Counted from the stretch's first letter, positions 48,407-59,033 are shown. The stretch: 64,000 nucleotides of DNA from Kallotenue papyrolyticum (GCF_000526415.1 NZ_JAGA01000003.1:62001-126000); one strand, 5' to 3'. Notes: generated by a model from the sequence alone, not told the origin. Numbers and translations are program-made.

Positions 48407-49591
48407 TCAGCTACGCCGCTCCAGAACCACAACCTGTTCGCAATGATAGGTTTGGGGAAAGAGATCGAAGCCGCGCGCCGCAACCGGCAGGTAGCGCTCG
48501 CCCAACAGCTCGACATCGCTGCGCTGGGTGATCGGGTTGCAGGACACATACACGATGCGCGGCGGGCCATGCTCGCGCAACAGCGCGCAGACCTCCGCGC
48601 CCAGGCCGGCGCGTGGCGGATCGACCACCAGCACATCGCCGCGGGTGCGCTCGTCGCGCAGAATCGCGGCCACATCCGCCGTGACCACCTCGACGCGTCC
48701 GTCGAGGCCGTTGAGCGCAATGTTGCGCTGCGCCAGCGCGACGGCCTCCTCGCTCAGCTCGGCGGCAAAGACGTGGCCTACCTGTTCCGCCAGGCAGATG
48801 CCGATCGTGCCCACGCCGGCATAGAGATCGACCAACCGCTGCGCGCCCGCGACAAAGGGAGCGATGTAGCGCAGAATCTGCTCGAAGCCAGCGATGTTGT
48901 TCTGAAAAAAGGTGTTGGGCCCGATCAGCAGCGTCCGATCAAGCACATACTGCGGCAGGTAGGGCTCGCCCCAGTGCTGCACGGGCGCGCCGAACGACAC
49001 ATCGGCGGGGCGCGGATTGACGATCCACCACACGCCCAGCGCGCCGCGCGTCAGCGCCGCGCGCGCCACCTGCTCGATCTGCGATGCGTGCTCCGCGGCC
49101 GAGGTGACCAGCGCCAGCAGCCAGGCGTCGCGGCGGTTGCGGCGCAGCACCAGGTAGCGCAAAAAGCCGGTGTTGTGGTACACATTGTAATCCGGCAGGC
49201 CAACGTCACGCGCCGCCTGGTACACCTCGCGCAGCGTGGCGAACAGCGCCGGCGGAATCAGATGGCATTCGTGCAGATCGACGATGGCGTAGTAGCGCCG
49301 GCGCATGCGCAGGCCGAAGCGGTCGTCGGAACAAACGTAGTCCATGCGCAGCCGGTAGCCGAATGGCTCGGGCGCGGGCACAACGTCGAAATCGGCGCGC
49401 AGCGCCGCCGGCAGTAGCTCGCCCCAGAGCTGCAGCAGCGCCGCGCGCTTGGCCATAACCTGATCGGGATAGGCCACGTCCTGCAGCGCGCAGCCGCCAC
49501 ACACGGGGAAGTGACGGCAGGGCCAGCGCTCCAGGCGCGGCATCGGCTTCAGCGCCTGGTCGATCGCTTTTTGCAACCGTTTGGATGACAT
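48407..49591 (-). CDS. Fe-S RNA uracil-5-methyltransferase (TrmA/RlmD family)
   Basis: Methylates C5 of a uridine in rRNA or tRNA using SAM, 394 residues. The [4Fe-4S] ligands are Cys25, Cys31, Cys34 ([13 protein letters not shown]) and Cys109 (HECHL). The SAM motif is [18 protein letters not shown]; catalytic residues lie in [10 protein letters not shown] and VYVSCNP (Cys351). There is no N-terminal TRAM domain, unlike RlmD. ATG 49591 is used because TATAAT ends 7 nt before it; the earlier ATG 49600 overlaps the -10 and could not be translated from this promoter. No Shine-Dalgarno. The target uridine is unknown. Confidence 0.92.
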   Translation of the reverse strand: MSSKRLQKAIDQALKPMPRLERWPCRHFPVCGGCALQDVAYPDQVMAKRAALLQLWGELLPAALRADFDVVPAPEPFGYRLRMDYVCSDDRFGLRMRRRYYAIVDLHECHLIPPALFATLREVYQAARDVGLPDYNVYHNTGFLRYLVLRRNRRDAWLLALVTSAAEHASQIEQVARAALTRGALGVWWIVNPRPADVSFGAPVQHWGEPYLPQYVLDRTLLIGPNTFFQNNIAGFEQILRYIAPFVAGAQRLVDLYAGVGTIGICLAEQVGHVFAAELSEEAVALAQRNIALNGLDGRVEVVTADVAAILRDERTRGDVLVVDPPRAGLGAEVCALLREHGPPRIVYVSCNPITQRSDVELLGERYLPVAARGFDLFPQTYHCEQVVVLERRS

Positions 49592-49598
49592 GGACAGC

Positions 49599-49604
49599 AT
49601 TATA
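49599..49604 (-). promoter_or_regulatory. -10 element of the RNA methyltransferase gene
   Basis: TATAAT (49604-49599) is 7 nt before ATG 49591. The surrounding CATTATAAC also reads as a -10 on the plus strand, 15-20 nt before the CvpA-like gene. Confidence 0.45.
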
Positions 49605-49621
49605 ACGACAAGAGCACGGCA

Positions 49622-50083
49622 ATGACAGCGCTAGATGTCGCCGTGCTGGCGCTGCTGCTGTTGATCGGCCTGGGCGGCTACCGACAGGGGCTGCTGCGCG
49701 GCCTGACGCGTCTGGCAGCGCTGCTGAGCGCCACGCTGCTGGCGCTGCTGCTGGGACCGCGCACGCCGCTGCGCGGCGCGCTGAGGCTGGACATTGCGCG
49801 GCTGGCCGTACTGTTTCTAGGCCTGCTGATCGCCACCGGCACGCTGGCCTGGCTCGCGAATCGCGCCATTTCGGAGGCGCTGCATACCTCGCGGCTCAAC
49901 CGCGCGCTGGGCGTGCTGCCGGCGCTGGCGCTGGGTCTGCTGGTACTGGCCGTGCTGCTGGGCCTGGCGCAGCGGCTGGCGCCCAATGATGCGCTGGCCA
50001 GCTACATCGCCGGCGGACGCGTCAGCGGCCCCCTGGCACAACCGTTCTTCTGGCTGGAGCGCCGGCTGGCCGGCCTGCCCTAG
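49622..50083 (+). CDS. CvpA-family integral membrane protein
   Basis: A 153-residue protein with four predicted helices and the CvpA start pattern (LDVAVLALLLLIGLGGYRQGLLRGL). CvpA proteins affect colicin V export and envelope stress in enterobacteria; their molecular role is unclear. No good Shine-Dalgarno before ATG 49622. Divergent from the RNA methyltransferase with 30 nt between starts, sharing an AT-rich symmetric -10. The 210 nt after it hold no gene; a TAGCAT at 50241, the only -10-like element noticed, is weak. Confidence 0.85.
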   Translation: MTALDVAVLALLLLIGLGGYRQGLLRGLTRLAALLSATLLALLLGPRTPLRGALRLDIARLAVLFLGLLIATGTLAWLANRAISEALHTSRLNRALGVLPALALGLLVLAVLLGLAQRLAPNDALASYIAGGRVSGPLAQPFFWLERRLAGLP

Positions 50084-50293
50084 CAACGGTGCGCCGCCTG
50101 GCGCCAAGCCCGCCTCCCGCCAGCGTCACCTGACAAGACACCCACGACCACCACTGTACCAAACCGGCCAGATCATACTCACCATTAAATCAAAGCAAAA
50201 GTGGGGCAATCGGACCATAGGTCACGGCATCCGGTGGTGGTAGCATAGGACCTGTCGGCGCGCCAAGGCAAGGCGCTTTACAGGTCAACTGCC

Positions 50294-51367
50294 ATGCTTT
50301 CACGTCTTGTAGATGTCCGAGCCCAGAACTCGAACCAGTATCTGCGCAGCCAGCTGGTGAAGGTCTGCGCTCTCCTGTTCATCGCAGCCGCAGGGCTTTC
50401 CTCGGTGCTGATGCTCACCACCTCCCTGCTGCCGATGCGCATGATGCCCTTCAACCTGGTGATCATCGTGGGCAGTGTGATGGTCTATGCCCTGGCCCAG
50501 CGCGGCCATGCCACGCTCAGCGCCGCACTGCTGTGCACTATCGTGTCGATCGCCATCGCCCTGACGGCCACGCCGCTGTTCGGCATGTTCGAGGTCAATC
50601 CGGCCAGCTACATTGTCCCGGCGCTGCTGGCCGGTTTGCTGATCGGTTCGCAGGCCGCGGCCTTGTTTGGCATACTGGCCGTGCTGGAACAGATCATCAC
50701 TGCCGCCTGGCTTGGCCAACTGACACAGGGCACCACGATCACCGGCCTGCTGGTTCTGGGCCTGGTCTCGATCCTGACCTGGCTGACGATCCAGACGCTG
50801 GAGCGCGCCGCCGAGCAGGCACGCCAGCAGACCAACACAGCACGCCAGGCCGAAGCCGAGCTGCGCCAGCAGCAGCAAGCCCTGGAAGCCGCCAACCACG
50901 AGCTGCGCTCCGCCAACCAGCAGCAGGCCGCCCTGCTCGAGCTGGTGCGCGACCTCGAAACCCCTGCCATCCCGATCCTCGACGGCGTGCTGGCCCTGCC
51001 GCTGATCGGCCACCTCGACACCCGCCGCGCCGCGCACCTCACCGAGGCCGCGCTGCAGGCCGTCCACCGCGAGCGCGCGCGCGTGGTGATCATCGATATC
51101 ACCGGCGTCTCGGTCGTCGACAGCGCCGTGGCGCAGCGCATCGAGCAGTTGGCGCAGGCCATCCGCCTGCTCGGCGCGCGCGTCATGCTCACCGGCATGC
51201 GCGCCGAGGTAGCCCAGACCATCGCCGCCCAGGGGCTCGACTTCTCCGCCGTCGAGACCGCCGGACGCCTCCAGGATGGCGTCGCCCGCGTGCTCGACGC
51301 GCTCGCCACCACGCCCGCGCCGACGCCCGCTCCAACGCCGCACAGCAAGCATAACGGCCTCGCCTGA
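50294..51367 (+). CDS. Membrane sensor with C-terminal STAS domain (RsbR-like), copy 1
   Basis: A 357-residue protein. Four to five helices (residues about 25-165) lead into a coiled coil (LERAAEQARQQTNTARQAEA, then QQQQALEAANHELRSANQQQ) and an RsbR-type STAS domain (ETPAIPILDGVLALPLIGHL, VVIIDITGVSVVDSAVAQRI). In stressosome RsbR proteins the matching loop carries phosphorylated Thr/Ser; here Ser in VVDSAV fits. A Pro/Thr-rich tail ends the protein. No RsbT kinase or RsbS gene is nearby. From base 50779 on, the gene is nearly identical to copy 2. The ribosome site is weak. A hairpin terminator follows. Confidence 0.88.
   Translation: MLSRLVDVRAQNSNQYLRSQLVKVCALLFIAAAGLSSVLMLTTSLLPMRMMPFNLVIIVGSVMVYALAQRGHATLSAALLCTIVSIAIALTATPLFGMFEVNPASYIVPALLAGLLIGSQAAALFGILAVLEQIITAAWLGQLTQGTTITGLLVLGLVSILTWLTIQTLERAAEQARQQTNTARQAEAELRQQQQALEAANHELRSANQQQAALLELVRDLETPAIPILDGVLALPLIGHLDTRRAAHLTEAALQAVHRERARVVIIDITGVSVVDSAVAQRIEQLAQAIRLLGARVMLTGMRAEVAQTIAAQGLDFSAVETAGRLQDGVARVLDALATTPAPTPAPTPHSKHNGLA
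50779..51294 (+). repeat. 516-bp direct repeat, copy 1
   Basis: Matches 51995-52510 at 513 of 516 positions (offset 1216). The differences are at 50793, 50826 and 51281, all changing the amino acid. It covers the end of the last helix, the coiled coil and the STAS domain. Confidence 0.96.
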
Positions 51368-51384
51368 CGCGCCCCGTGCACCGA

Positions 51385-51408
51385 GGGGATGGCTAGCCCG
51401 CCATCCCC
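51385..51408 (+). terminator. Terminator after STAS copy 1
   Basis: GGGGATGGC (51385-51393) and GCCATCCCC (51400-51408) with a 6-nt loop, followed by CCTTTGG. It separates the two STAS genes into different transcripts. Confidence 0.6.
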
Positions 51409-51506
51409 CCTTTGGCTGCGCGCTGCTCCCCCCGCTGTTTCTTCTCGCCGGCAGCCGCCCGGAGTAGCATAGCAAGGTGTCACCAAGCTTAGGCAAGGAA
51501 GGATTC

Positions 51507-52574
51507 ATGCTCGCCAGGCTCTTGTCGATCCGCACTTCCGATCCAACCCAGCGCATTCGTGGTCGGCTGCTGAAGAGCAGTGCTCTGTTGATCGGCACAA
51601 CAGTTGTGCTCACCACACTTCCACGCGTGCTGGGCGGGAGCTCCCTGACGCCGCGCCTGTGGTTCACCACGCTTGCCATTCTGGTCACCTGCGTGCTGGT
51701 CTTCGGGCTGGCGCACATCGGGCGCGTACGCAGCGGCGCTGCGCTGTTGGTTGGCGTCGTGCTGCTGGCGGTGATCGCAACCGCACCCGGCGCCGGCAGC
51801 GCGCTGACGATCAACTTTGCCAGCTACATGATCCCGCTGCTGCTGGCCGGCCTGCTGATCGGCGCACACGCGGCGCTGCTGGTTGGCGGCATCAGTTTGG
51901 TAAGCATGGCGATCATCAGTGCGCAGCGCGACCTGTTGCCAAGCACAGGCACGATTTCAACGCTGTTACTGACCGGCCTCAACACCGGCCTGGTCTGGCT
52001 GACGATCCGGACGCTGGAGCGCGCCGCCGAGCAGGCACGCCGGCAGACCAACACAGCACGCCAGGCCGAAGCCGAGCTGCGCCAGCAGCAGCAAGCCCTG
52101 GAAGCCGCCAACCACGAGCTGCGCTCCGCCAACCAGCAGCAGGCCGCCCTGCTCGAGCTGGTGCGCGACCTCGAAACCCCTGCCATCCCGATCCTCGACG
52201 GCGTGCTGGCCCTGCCGCTGATCGGCCACCTCGACACCCGCCGCGCCGCGCACCTCACCGAGGCCGCGCTGCAGGCCGTCCACCGCGAGCGCGCGCGCGT
52301 GGTGATCATCGATATCACCGGCGTCTCGGTCGTCGACAGCGCCGTGGCGCAGCGCATCGAGCAGTTGGCGCAGGCCATCCGCCTGCTCGGCGCGCGCGTC
52401 ATGCTCACCGGCATGCGCGCCGAGGTAGCCCAGACCATCGCCGCCCAGGGGCTCGACTTCTCCGCCGTCGAGACCGCCGGACGCCTCCAGGATGGCATCG
52501 CCCGCGTGCTGATGGAGATGTCCGGCCCACCACCCACCGAGCAGCGTGCCAATGGGCACGTGATCGCGCACTGA
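51507..52574 (+). CDS. Membrane sensor with C-terminal STAS domain (RsbR-like), copy 2
   Basis: A 355-residue paralog of the preceding STAS protein with the same plan: short cytoplasmic start (MLARLLSIRTSDPTQRIRGR), four to five helices, coiled coil, STAS domain. The membrane half is only distantly similar to copy 1, whereas residues about 164-335 differ at three positions (two Gln to Arg, one Val to Ile). ATG 51507 has AAGGAAGG 5 nt upstream. Both genes carry GTAGCATAG about 35-55 nt before their start, a possible shared -10. Two input domains may feed one output module. Confidence 0.88.
   Translation: MLARLLSIRTSDPTQRIRGRLLKSSALLIGTTVVLTTLPRVLGGSSLTPRLWFTTLAILVTCVLVFGLAHIGRVRSGAALLVGVVLLAVIATAPGAGSALTINFASYMIPLLLAGLLIGAHAALLVGGISLVSMAIISAQRDLLPSTGTISTLLLTGLNTGLVWLTIRTLERAAEQARRQTNTARQAEAELRQQQQALEAANHELRSANQQQAALLELVRDLETPAIPILDGVLALPLIGHLDTRRAAHLTEAALQAVHRERARVVIIDITGVSVVDSAVAQRIEQLAQAIRLLGARVMLTGMRAEVAQTIAAQGLDFSAVETAGRLQDGIARVLMEMSGPPPTEQRANGHVIAH
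51995..52510 (+). repeat. 516-bp direct repeat, copy 2
   Basis: Second copy of the repeat at 50779-51294; differences at 52009, 52042 and 52497. Identity drops sharply at both ends, inside the coding regions. Confidence 0.96.
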
Positions 52575-52631
52575 CGGGGACCAGGCCTCGCCGAGCACGC
52601 CCGCATCCCCCTGATTGCCGGCAACAGCTAT

Positions 52632-52662
52632 GCGCTGGGCAGTGCCGCTAGCTACCCAGCGC
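52632..52662 (+). terminator. Hairpin after STAS copy 2
   Basis: GCGCTGGG (52632-52639) pairs with CCCAGCGC (52655-52662) across 15 nt, between the STAS gene and the convergent ferredoxin gene. No T tract. Confidence 0.35.
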
Positions 52663-52708
52663 GATGAGCACGCGCCGCTGCGGTAACCGGCGCCGGCGGC
52701 ACCGCCGA

Positions 52709-53107
52709 TCAGGGGTGCGTTGGCAACGGTTCGCCCAGATCGCAGAGCGGATCCTCGGCGAAGGCGTACTCCTCCACAATCCGACCGCCGATCAGGTGCT
52801 CCTGAATGATGCGTTCCAGCACCTCCGGCGTGCAAGAGTGGTACCATGTACCTTCGGGATAGACCACGGCGATCGGCCCCATGGTGCAGACACGCAGGCA
52901 GTTGGCCTTGGTGCGATAGACAATCGCCGGGCCATGGGTCAGCCCCAGCTCCTTAAGCCGACGCTTGAGGTATTCCCAGGCGACAATAGTTTCGGCGTGC
53001 GGCGCGCACTTGGGCTCGGTCTGATCGGCACACAGAAAGATATGGCGCTGGATCGCACCGATGCCCAGCTCTTCAACCTTCAGTCGCAGTTCCTCGCTAT
53101 CAGCCAT
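52709..53107 (-). CDS. Thioredoxin-like [2Fe-2S] ferredoxin
   Basis: A 132-residue electron carrier of the thioredoxin-fold [2Fe-2S] family (also the NuoE-like fold). Cluster ligands are Cys26, Cys34, Cys70 and Cys74 (FLCADQTEPKC; NCLRVCTMGPIAVVYPEGTW). ATG 53107 follows AGGAAGG closely; a further seven codons upstream are open. It is the last gene of a leftward set with the SDR (18 nt upstream) and acyl-CoA dehydrogenase, which suggests a shared redox role, though acyl-CoA dehydrogenases normally use ETF. Confidence 0.9.
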   Translation of the reverse strand: MADSEELRLKVEELGIGAIQRHIFLCADQTEPKCAPHAETIVAWEYLKRRLKELGLTHGPAIVYRTKANCLRVCTMGPIAVVYPEGTWYHSCTPEVLERIIQEHLIGGRIVEEYAFAEDPLCDLGEPLPTHP

Positions 53108-53124
53108 GATCCTTCCTGGCGCTT

Positions 53125-53886
<762 letters not shown>

Positions 53887-53903
53887 GGCGCGCCTCCTCG
53901 CCA

Positions 53904-55076
53904 TCAGTCGTAGCGCAAGCGGCCATCCTTGAGCGCGCGCTGGATGATCATGCGATGGATCTCGCTGGTGCCCTCGACCAACATCAACTGCTTGGCATCG
54001 CGGTAATAGCGCTCGGTAGCGTAGTCTTTGAGATACCCGTTGCCGCCCAGCGTCTGGAGCGCCACATCCGCCGCCTCGACGGCTAGTTCGGTGGCATAGG
54101 CCTTGGCCATCGACAGGTAGGGCGCGATCGCCACATCCGAACGCCCCTCGTCCACCAGCAGGCAGGCACGGTAGGTCAGCCAGCGCGCAGCCTCGATCTT
54201 CATGGCGATCTCGGCTAGGCGAAAGCCGATCGCCTGGTGGTCAATGATCGGCCGGCCGAAGGTCTGGCGCTGCTGCGCGTAGTCAACGGCATACTGCAAG
54301 GCGCCCTGCGCCAAGCCCAGCCCGCGCGCGGCCACTACCGGGCGCACCACGTTGAGACCCTCCATGGTCAGCTTGAAACCATGCACGGGATCGCCGACCA
54401 AGTTGGCCGCCGGCACGCGGCAGTCGCGCAGCTCGATATCCACCACCGGCACGGCAGTGACGCCCATTTTGGGCAGCTCGCGCGTGATGCGGAAGCCGGT
54501 ATTGGGCAGATCAACGATGAACACGCCGTAACCGCGCGGGTGGCCGCCGTTGGATTCGGGATCGGTGCGCGCCACGACGATGCAGAAATCGGCCTCGGTA
54601 GCCTGCCCGGCCCAACGCTTCTGGCCGTTCAGCACCCAGGTATCACCCTCGCGCCGGGCGGTGGTCTGAATCGCGGCCGCATCCGAGCCGGCGCCCAGCT
54701 CGGTCAGCGCAAAGGCGCCTTTGAGCTCCCCGGTCGCCACCCCACGGGCATAGCGCTGCTTCTGCGCCTCGCTGCCGCCGAGCATGATCGCCGCGGTGCT
54801 CAAGCGGGTCAGCAGCAGGATCAGCGCCGAACTCTGACAATACTTGCCGACTTCCTCGGTCGCCAGCGCCAGGCCGAGCGTACCGGCACCGGAACCACCG
54901 TATTGCGCGGGAAAGGCCAGGCCGAGCAATCCGGCCTCGCGGAAGGCATCGAAGACGTGGTGCGGATAGGTGCCCTGTTCGTCGATGGCCGCTGCCTGCG
55001 GCGCGATCAGCTCGCGTGCGATGCGCCGCGCCGTCGCGCGCACCTGTTGATGGTGTGGGCTGAGCTCGAACTCCAT
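53904..55076 (-). CDS. Acyl-CoA dehydrogenase
   Basis: FAD-dependent enzyme that makes the alpha-beta double bond in an acyl-CoA, 390 residues. Family signatures: [19 protein letters not shown], the QRQTFGRPI helix, [14 protein letters not shown], and the catalytic base Glu368 in [12 protein letters not shown], in the position used by short/branched-chain and butyryl-CoA enzymes. AAGGATG lies 5-6 nt before ATG 55076. First gene of the leftward ACAD-SDR-ferredoxin set. Chain-length preference cannot be read from the sequence. Confidence 0.95.
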   Translation of the reverse strand: MEFELSPHHQQVRATARRIARELIAPQAAAIDEQGTYPHHVFDAFREAGLLGLAFPAQYGGSGAGTLGLALATEEVGKYCQSSALILLLTRLSTAAIMLGGSEAQKQRYARGVATGELKGAFALTELGAGSDAAAIQTTARREGDTWVLNGQKRWAGQATEADFCIVVARTDPESNGGHPRGYGVFIVDLPNTGFRITRELPKMGVTAVPVVDIELRDCRVPAANLVGDPVHGFKLTMEGLNVVRPVVAARGLGLAQGALQYAVDYAQQRQTFGRPIIDHQAIGFRLAEIAMKIEAARWLTYRACLLVDEGRSDVAIAPYLSMAKAYATELAVEAADVALQTLGGNGYLKDYATERYYRDAKQLMLVEGTSEIHRMIIQRALKDGRLRYD

Positions 55077-55175
55077 ATCAGCATCCTTGTGGTATCACAG
55101 CTAGGCGACCCACTGGCCGGAGTCGCGGCTTGATGATACCATGAGCCAGCTCCGACGGCGATGGCAGGAGAAGGC

Positions 55176-55907
55176 ATGAGCACGATCCAGATCCGCTTCC
55201 ACGGCGAACTCAACGATTTTCTCCCACGCGCAGAGCGCGGTGCCCTGCTGACGCGACGCTGGCAACGTGCCGCGATCAAAGACACGATCGAAGCACAAGG
55301 CGTGCCCCACCCGGAAGTCGCGCTGATCCTGGTCGGCGGCGCGCCACAACCGTTCAGCTATCTGGTGGCGCCCAACGACCGCATCGAGGTCTTTCCCTAC
55401 GGCGCCGCTCTACCCGCACCGCCGCTCCTGCCCACGCCACCACCGCGCTTCGTCCTGGATGCGCATCTTGGCACGCTGGCAACGCGTCTGCGCCTGCTCG
55501 GCTTCGACACGCTCTACCGCAACGACTACGACGACGCCGAGCTGGCCAGCATCGCTGGCAGCGAAGGCCGCATCCTGCTGACGCGCGACGTCGGGCTGCT
55601 TAAGCGCAGCGCAGTGGTCTATGGCCGCTTTGTGCGGAGCACAGCGACCGAGCATCAGGTGATCGAGGTGCTACGCCACTTCGATCTCTGGGACGCCATC
55701 CAGCCCTTCACACGCTGCACGCGCTGCAACGGCCTATTGCAACCGGTCGCCAAGACGGCGATTGCGCATCTCCTGCCACCGGGGACGCGCCAGGAGCATG
55801 ATCGCTTCCGGCGCTGTGCGCAGTGCGGCCAGATCTACTGGGCCGGCTCACACTACGCGCGCATGTGTCAGTTCGTGGCGCGCGTGCTGGCCGCACGCGA
55901 GACGTGA
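55176..55907 (+). CDS. ThiS-like/Mut7-C RNase-domain protein
   Basis: A 243-residue two-domain protein. Residues 1-80 are a ubiquitin-like ThiS/MoaD fold (IQIRFHGELNDFLPRA, ending SYLVAPNDRIEVFPYG). Residues 90-240 are a Mut7-C PIN-like domain (FVLDAHLGTLATRLRLLGFD, GRILLTRDVGLLKR) with a C-terminal zinc ribbon (RCTRCNGLL and RRCAQCGQIYW). Mut7-C domains are predicted RNases; the fusion is widespread but unstudied. ATG 55176 has AGGAG 5 nt upstream. It nearly abuts the convergent threonine synthase gene (1 nt). Confidence 0.88.
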   Translation: MSTIQIRFHGELNDFLPRAERGALLTRRWQRAAIKDTIEAQGVPHPEVALILVGGAPQPFSYLVAPNDRIEVFPYGAALPAPPLLPTPPPRFVLDAHLGTLATRLRLLGFDTLYRNDYDDAELASIAGSEGRILLTRDVGLLKRSAVVYGRFVRSTATEHQVIEVLRHFDLWDAIQPFTRCTRCNGLLQPVAKTAIAHLLPPGTRQEHDRFRRCAQCGQIYWAGSHYARMCQFVARVLAARET

Positions 55908-55908
55908 G

Positions 55909-57081
<1,173 letters not shown>

Positions 57082-57100
57082 GCCTCCCTCGCCGGCGCGT

Positions 57101-57697
57101 TCAGGAACGCGCACGCTTGAGTTCGTAGAAGCCCGGCGTGCTCGCCAACGCCACCAGATGATCCCACAGCTGGCCGGCTACCTCACCAGTAGGCGCAGGA
57201 TCGAGCACCGGCCCGAAGAACGGCGCGGACTGGTCGGCCAGGTAGAGCGTGGGCACGCCAAAGGCGCCCTCGGCCATGGCCTGGCGGGCGCGCGCCACGA
57301 TGCGCTGATCAAGGGTCGTGTCATCACAGGCGGCGAGCAGCGCCTCGGGCAGCTCGGCGGCGCGCAACGCATCGGCCAGCGTCGCGCGCTGCTCCAGGGA
57401 ACAGCGCGCGGCATGCACTGCCTGGCCCAGCGCGGCGTACAGGCGGTCGAGCGCCGCATTGCCATGCTGCATGCCGGCCGCCTGCAGCAGGCGCAGCGCC
57501 GGCTGACGTCGCTGGGCGCGCTCTAGCCCGGCAGCGTCCAGTCGTTCACGGTTGAGCTCGGTCAGCGACAGCAGCTCCCAGGTAATGCTCAGCGGACGAA
57601 GACGGGCAGTTACGCGGATCCACAACGCAGCGCGCCAGGCCCAGGGACAGGCCGGATCGAACAGAAAACGAAGCGCATGCTGTGCAACGTTGGTCAT
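57101..57697 (-). CDS. DsbA-family protein with CPWAW motif
   Basis: A 198-residue thioredoxin-fold protein with an inserted helical domain. The active site is DPACPWAW (Cys17 only; the second Cys of CxxC is Trp-Ala-Trp here), as in mycothiol-dependent Rv2466c-like reductases and FrnE relatives; the cis-Pro loop is FGVPTLYLADQ. No signal peptide, so it is cytoplasmic, not a disulfide oxidase. With one cysteine it probably works with a low-molecular-weight thiol. GGGAG lies 5 nt before ATG 57697. It lies 10 nt downstream of the MFS gene and 19 nt upstream of thrC. Confidence 0.85.
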   Translation of the reverse strand: MTNVAQHALRFLFDPACPWAWRAALWIRVTARLRPLSITWELLSLTELNRERLDAAGLERAQRRQPALRLLQAAGMQHGNAALDRLYAALGQAVHAARCSLEQRATLADALRAAELPEALLAACDDTTLDQRIVARARQAMAEGAFGVPTLYLADQSAPFFGPVLDPAPTGEVAGQLWDHLVALASTPGFYELKRARS

Positions 57698-57707
57698 GGC
57701 GCTCCCT

Positions 57708-58907
57708 TCAACGTGAGGCCAGCGGCACGGCTTCGGCTTCGGCCACGGGCGTCGCCTCCGGCGCGGGTTCGCGACCGGGCAGGCTGAGCGCCAGCACCGC
57801 GCACGGCAGACTCAGCAGCGTCACGATCTGCATGGCGCGCGCCAGCCCGATCTGGTCGGCGGCCACGCCGGTCAGCCACGTGCCTAGCCCACCGCTGGCA
57901 AAGGTAAACCCCAGGATCAGCCCGGCGGCCAGGCCCTGGCGCACCGGAATCAGCCGCTGGGCGTGCGCCACCAGCACGCTGTGCTGCCCGCCCACCAGCA
58001 GGCCGGTCAGCGCCGAGGCAACAAAGGCGACCGGCACCGAGGGCGCCCACAGGCAGAGCAGCCCTGCCGGCACCGAACCGAGCAGCGGCAACAGCGTCGC
58101 CAGGCGCATGCCGTAGCGGTCGGCGGCCAGACCGGCTACCAGGTTGCCGATCGCCGCGGCGAACAAAAAGGCGCTGGTGATGGCGCCAAAGGCCGCGCCC
58201 TCCCAGCCGCGATCGGCGAAGAGCTTGGGGAGAAACGCAGTGTACACCGCCTGGATCGACGAGCGCAGGGCGACCAGCGCCACAAACGCGGCGATGGCCA
58301 GCAGCGTGGCACGCGCGGCAGCCACGCGGCGGCCGGCCGGCGTCAATGGCGCGAGCGGCGGCGCAGTCAGCAGCAGTAGCGCCGGCAGCACGGCTAGCCC
58401 GGCCAGTGGCGCGATCCCCGGCAGCCCGAAGCTGCCCAGCAGCACCCCGGCCAGGGTCGGCCCCAGCGCCAGGCCGGCCTGCCCACTAAAGAAAAACAAT
58501 GCCGTCGCGCTGGCCAGCCGCGTCGGATGCGCCGCCCCGGCGCTGGCGGTGGCCACCGGATGGAACAGCCCCGAACCGAGCGCGGCCAGCCACAGGCAGG
58601 GCAGCAACACCGTCCAGCCGGGGGCGAAGGCCACCCCCAGGTAGCACAGCGCCATCCACAGCATGGCCACCCCCGCCAGACGCGCCATGCGCCCGCGCAG
58701 CCCGTCGGCCAGCCAGCCGAACACCGGCTGCGATAGCGCCCCGGCAAAGGTATAGACCGTCAGCGCCAGCCCGATCTGCGCATTGGAAAGCTGCCACGGC
58801 CCGGCTAGCACCGCCAGCAGCACCGGACCCAGACTATTGAGCGTATCGACGCTGGCATGGCCCAACACCACCGCCAGATACAGGCGCTGCCGCAACAAGC
58901 CTACCAC
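57708..58907 (-). CDS. MFS transporter
   Basis: A 399-residue major facilitator with 12 predicted helices. The loop 2-3 signature is VFGWLADGLRGRMARLAG, and the N-terminus (VVLGHASVDTLNSLGPVLLA) resembles the fosmidomycin-resistance/Fsr group of exporters. The start is GTG 58907 with GAGGAG 6 nt upstream. The substrate is unknown. First of a leftward run with the DsbA-like gene and thrC. Confidence 0.88.
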   Translation of the reverse strand: MVGLLRQRLYLAVVLGHASVDTLNSLGPVLLAVLAGPWQLSNAQIGLALTVYTFAGALSQPVFGWLADGLRGRMARLAGVAMLWMALCYLGVAFAPGWTVLLPCLWLAALGSGLFHPVATASAGAAHPTRLASATALFFFSGQAGLALGPTLAGVLLGSFGLPGIAPLAGLAVLPALLLLTAPPLAPLTPAGRRVAAARATLLAIAAFVALVALRSSIQAVYTAFLPKLFADRGWEGAAFGAITSAFLFAAAIGNLVAGLAADRYGMRLATLLPLLGSVPAGLLCLWAPSVPVAFVASALTGLLVGGQHSVLVAHAQRLIPVRQGLAAGLILGFTFASGGLGTWLTGVAADQIGLARAMQIVTLLSLPCAVLALSLPGREPAPEATPVAEAEAVPLASR

Positions 58908-59033
58908 CGGCTGCTCCTCTCGATCGACCTGCGCACAGTGTGCCGCGATAACGGCATATCGTCAAGTGGTGATAGGGCTGTCATCTGGCATTGCGCTTGC
59001 TAGACCGAGCGGCGACAGTATAGGAGGGAGACA

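Noticed and set aside
50779-52510. Direct repeat as an insertion sequence or composite element
   Set aside because: Both copies lie in frame inside STAS genes; there are no terminal inverted repeats, target duplications or transposase.
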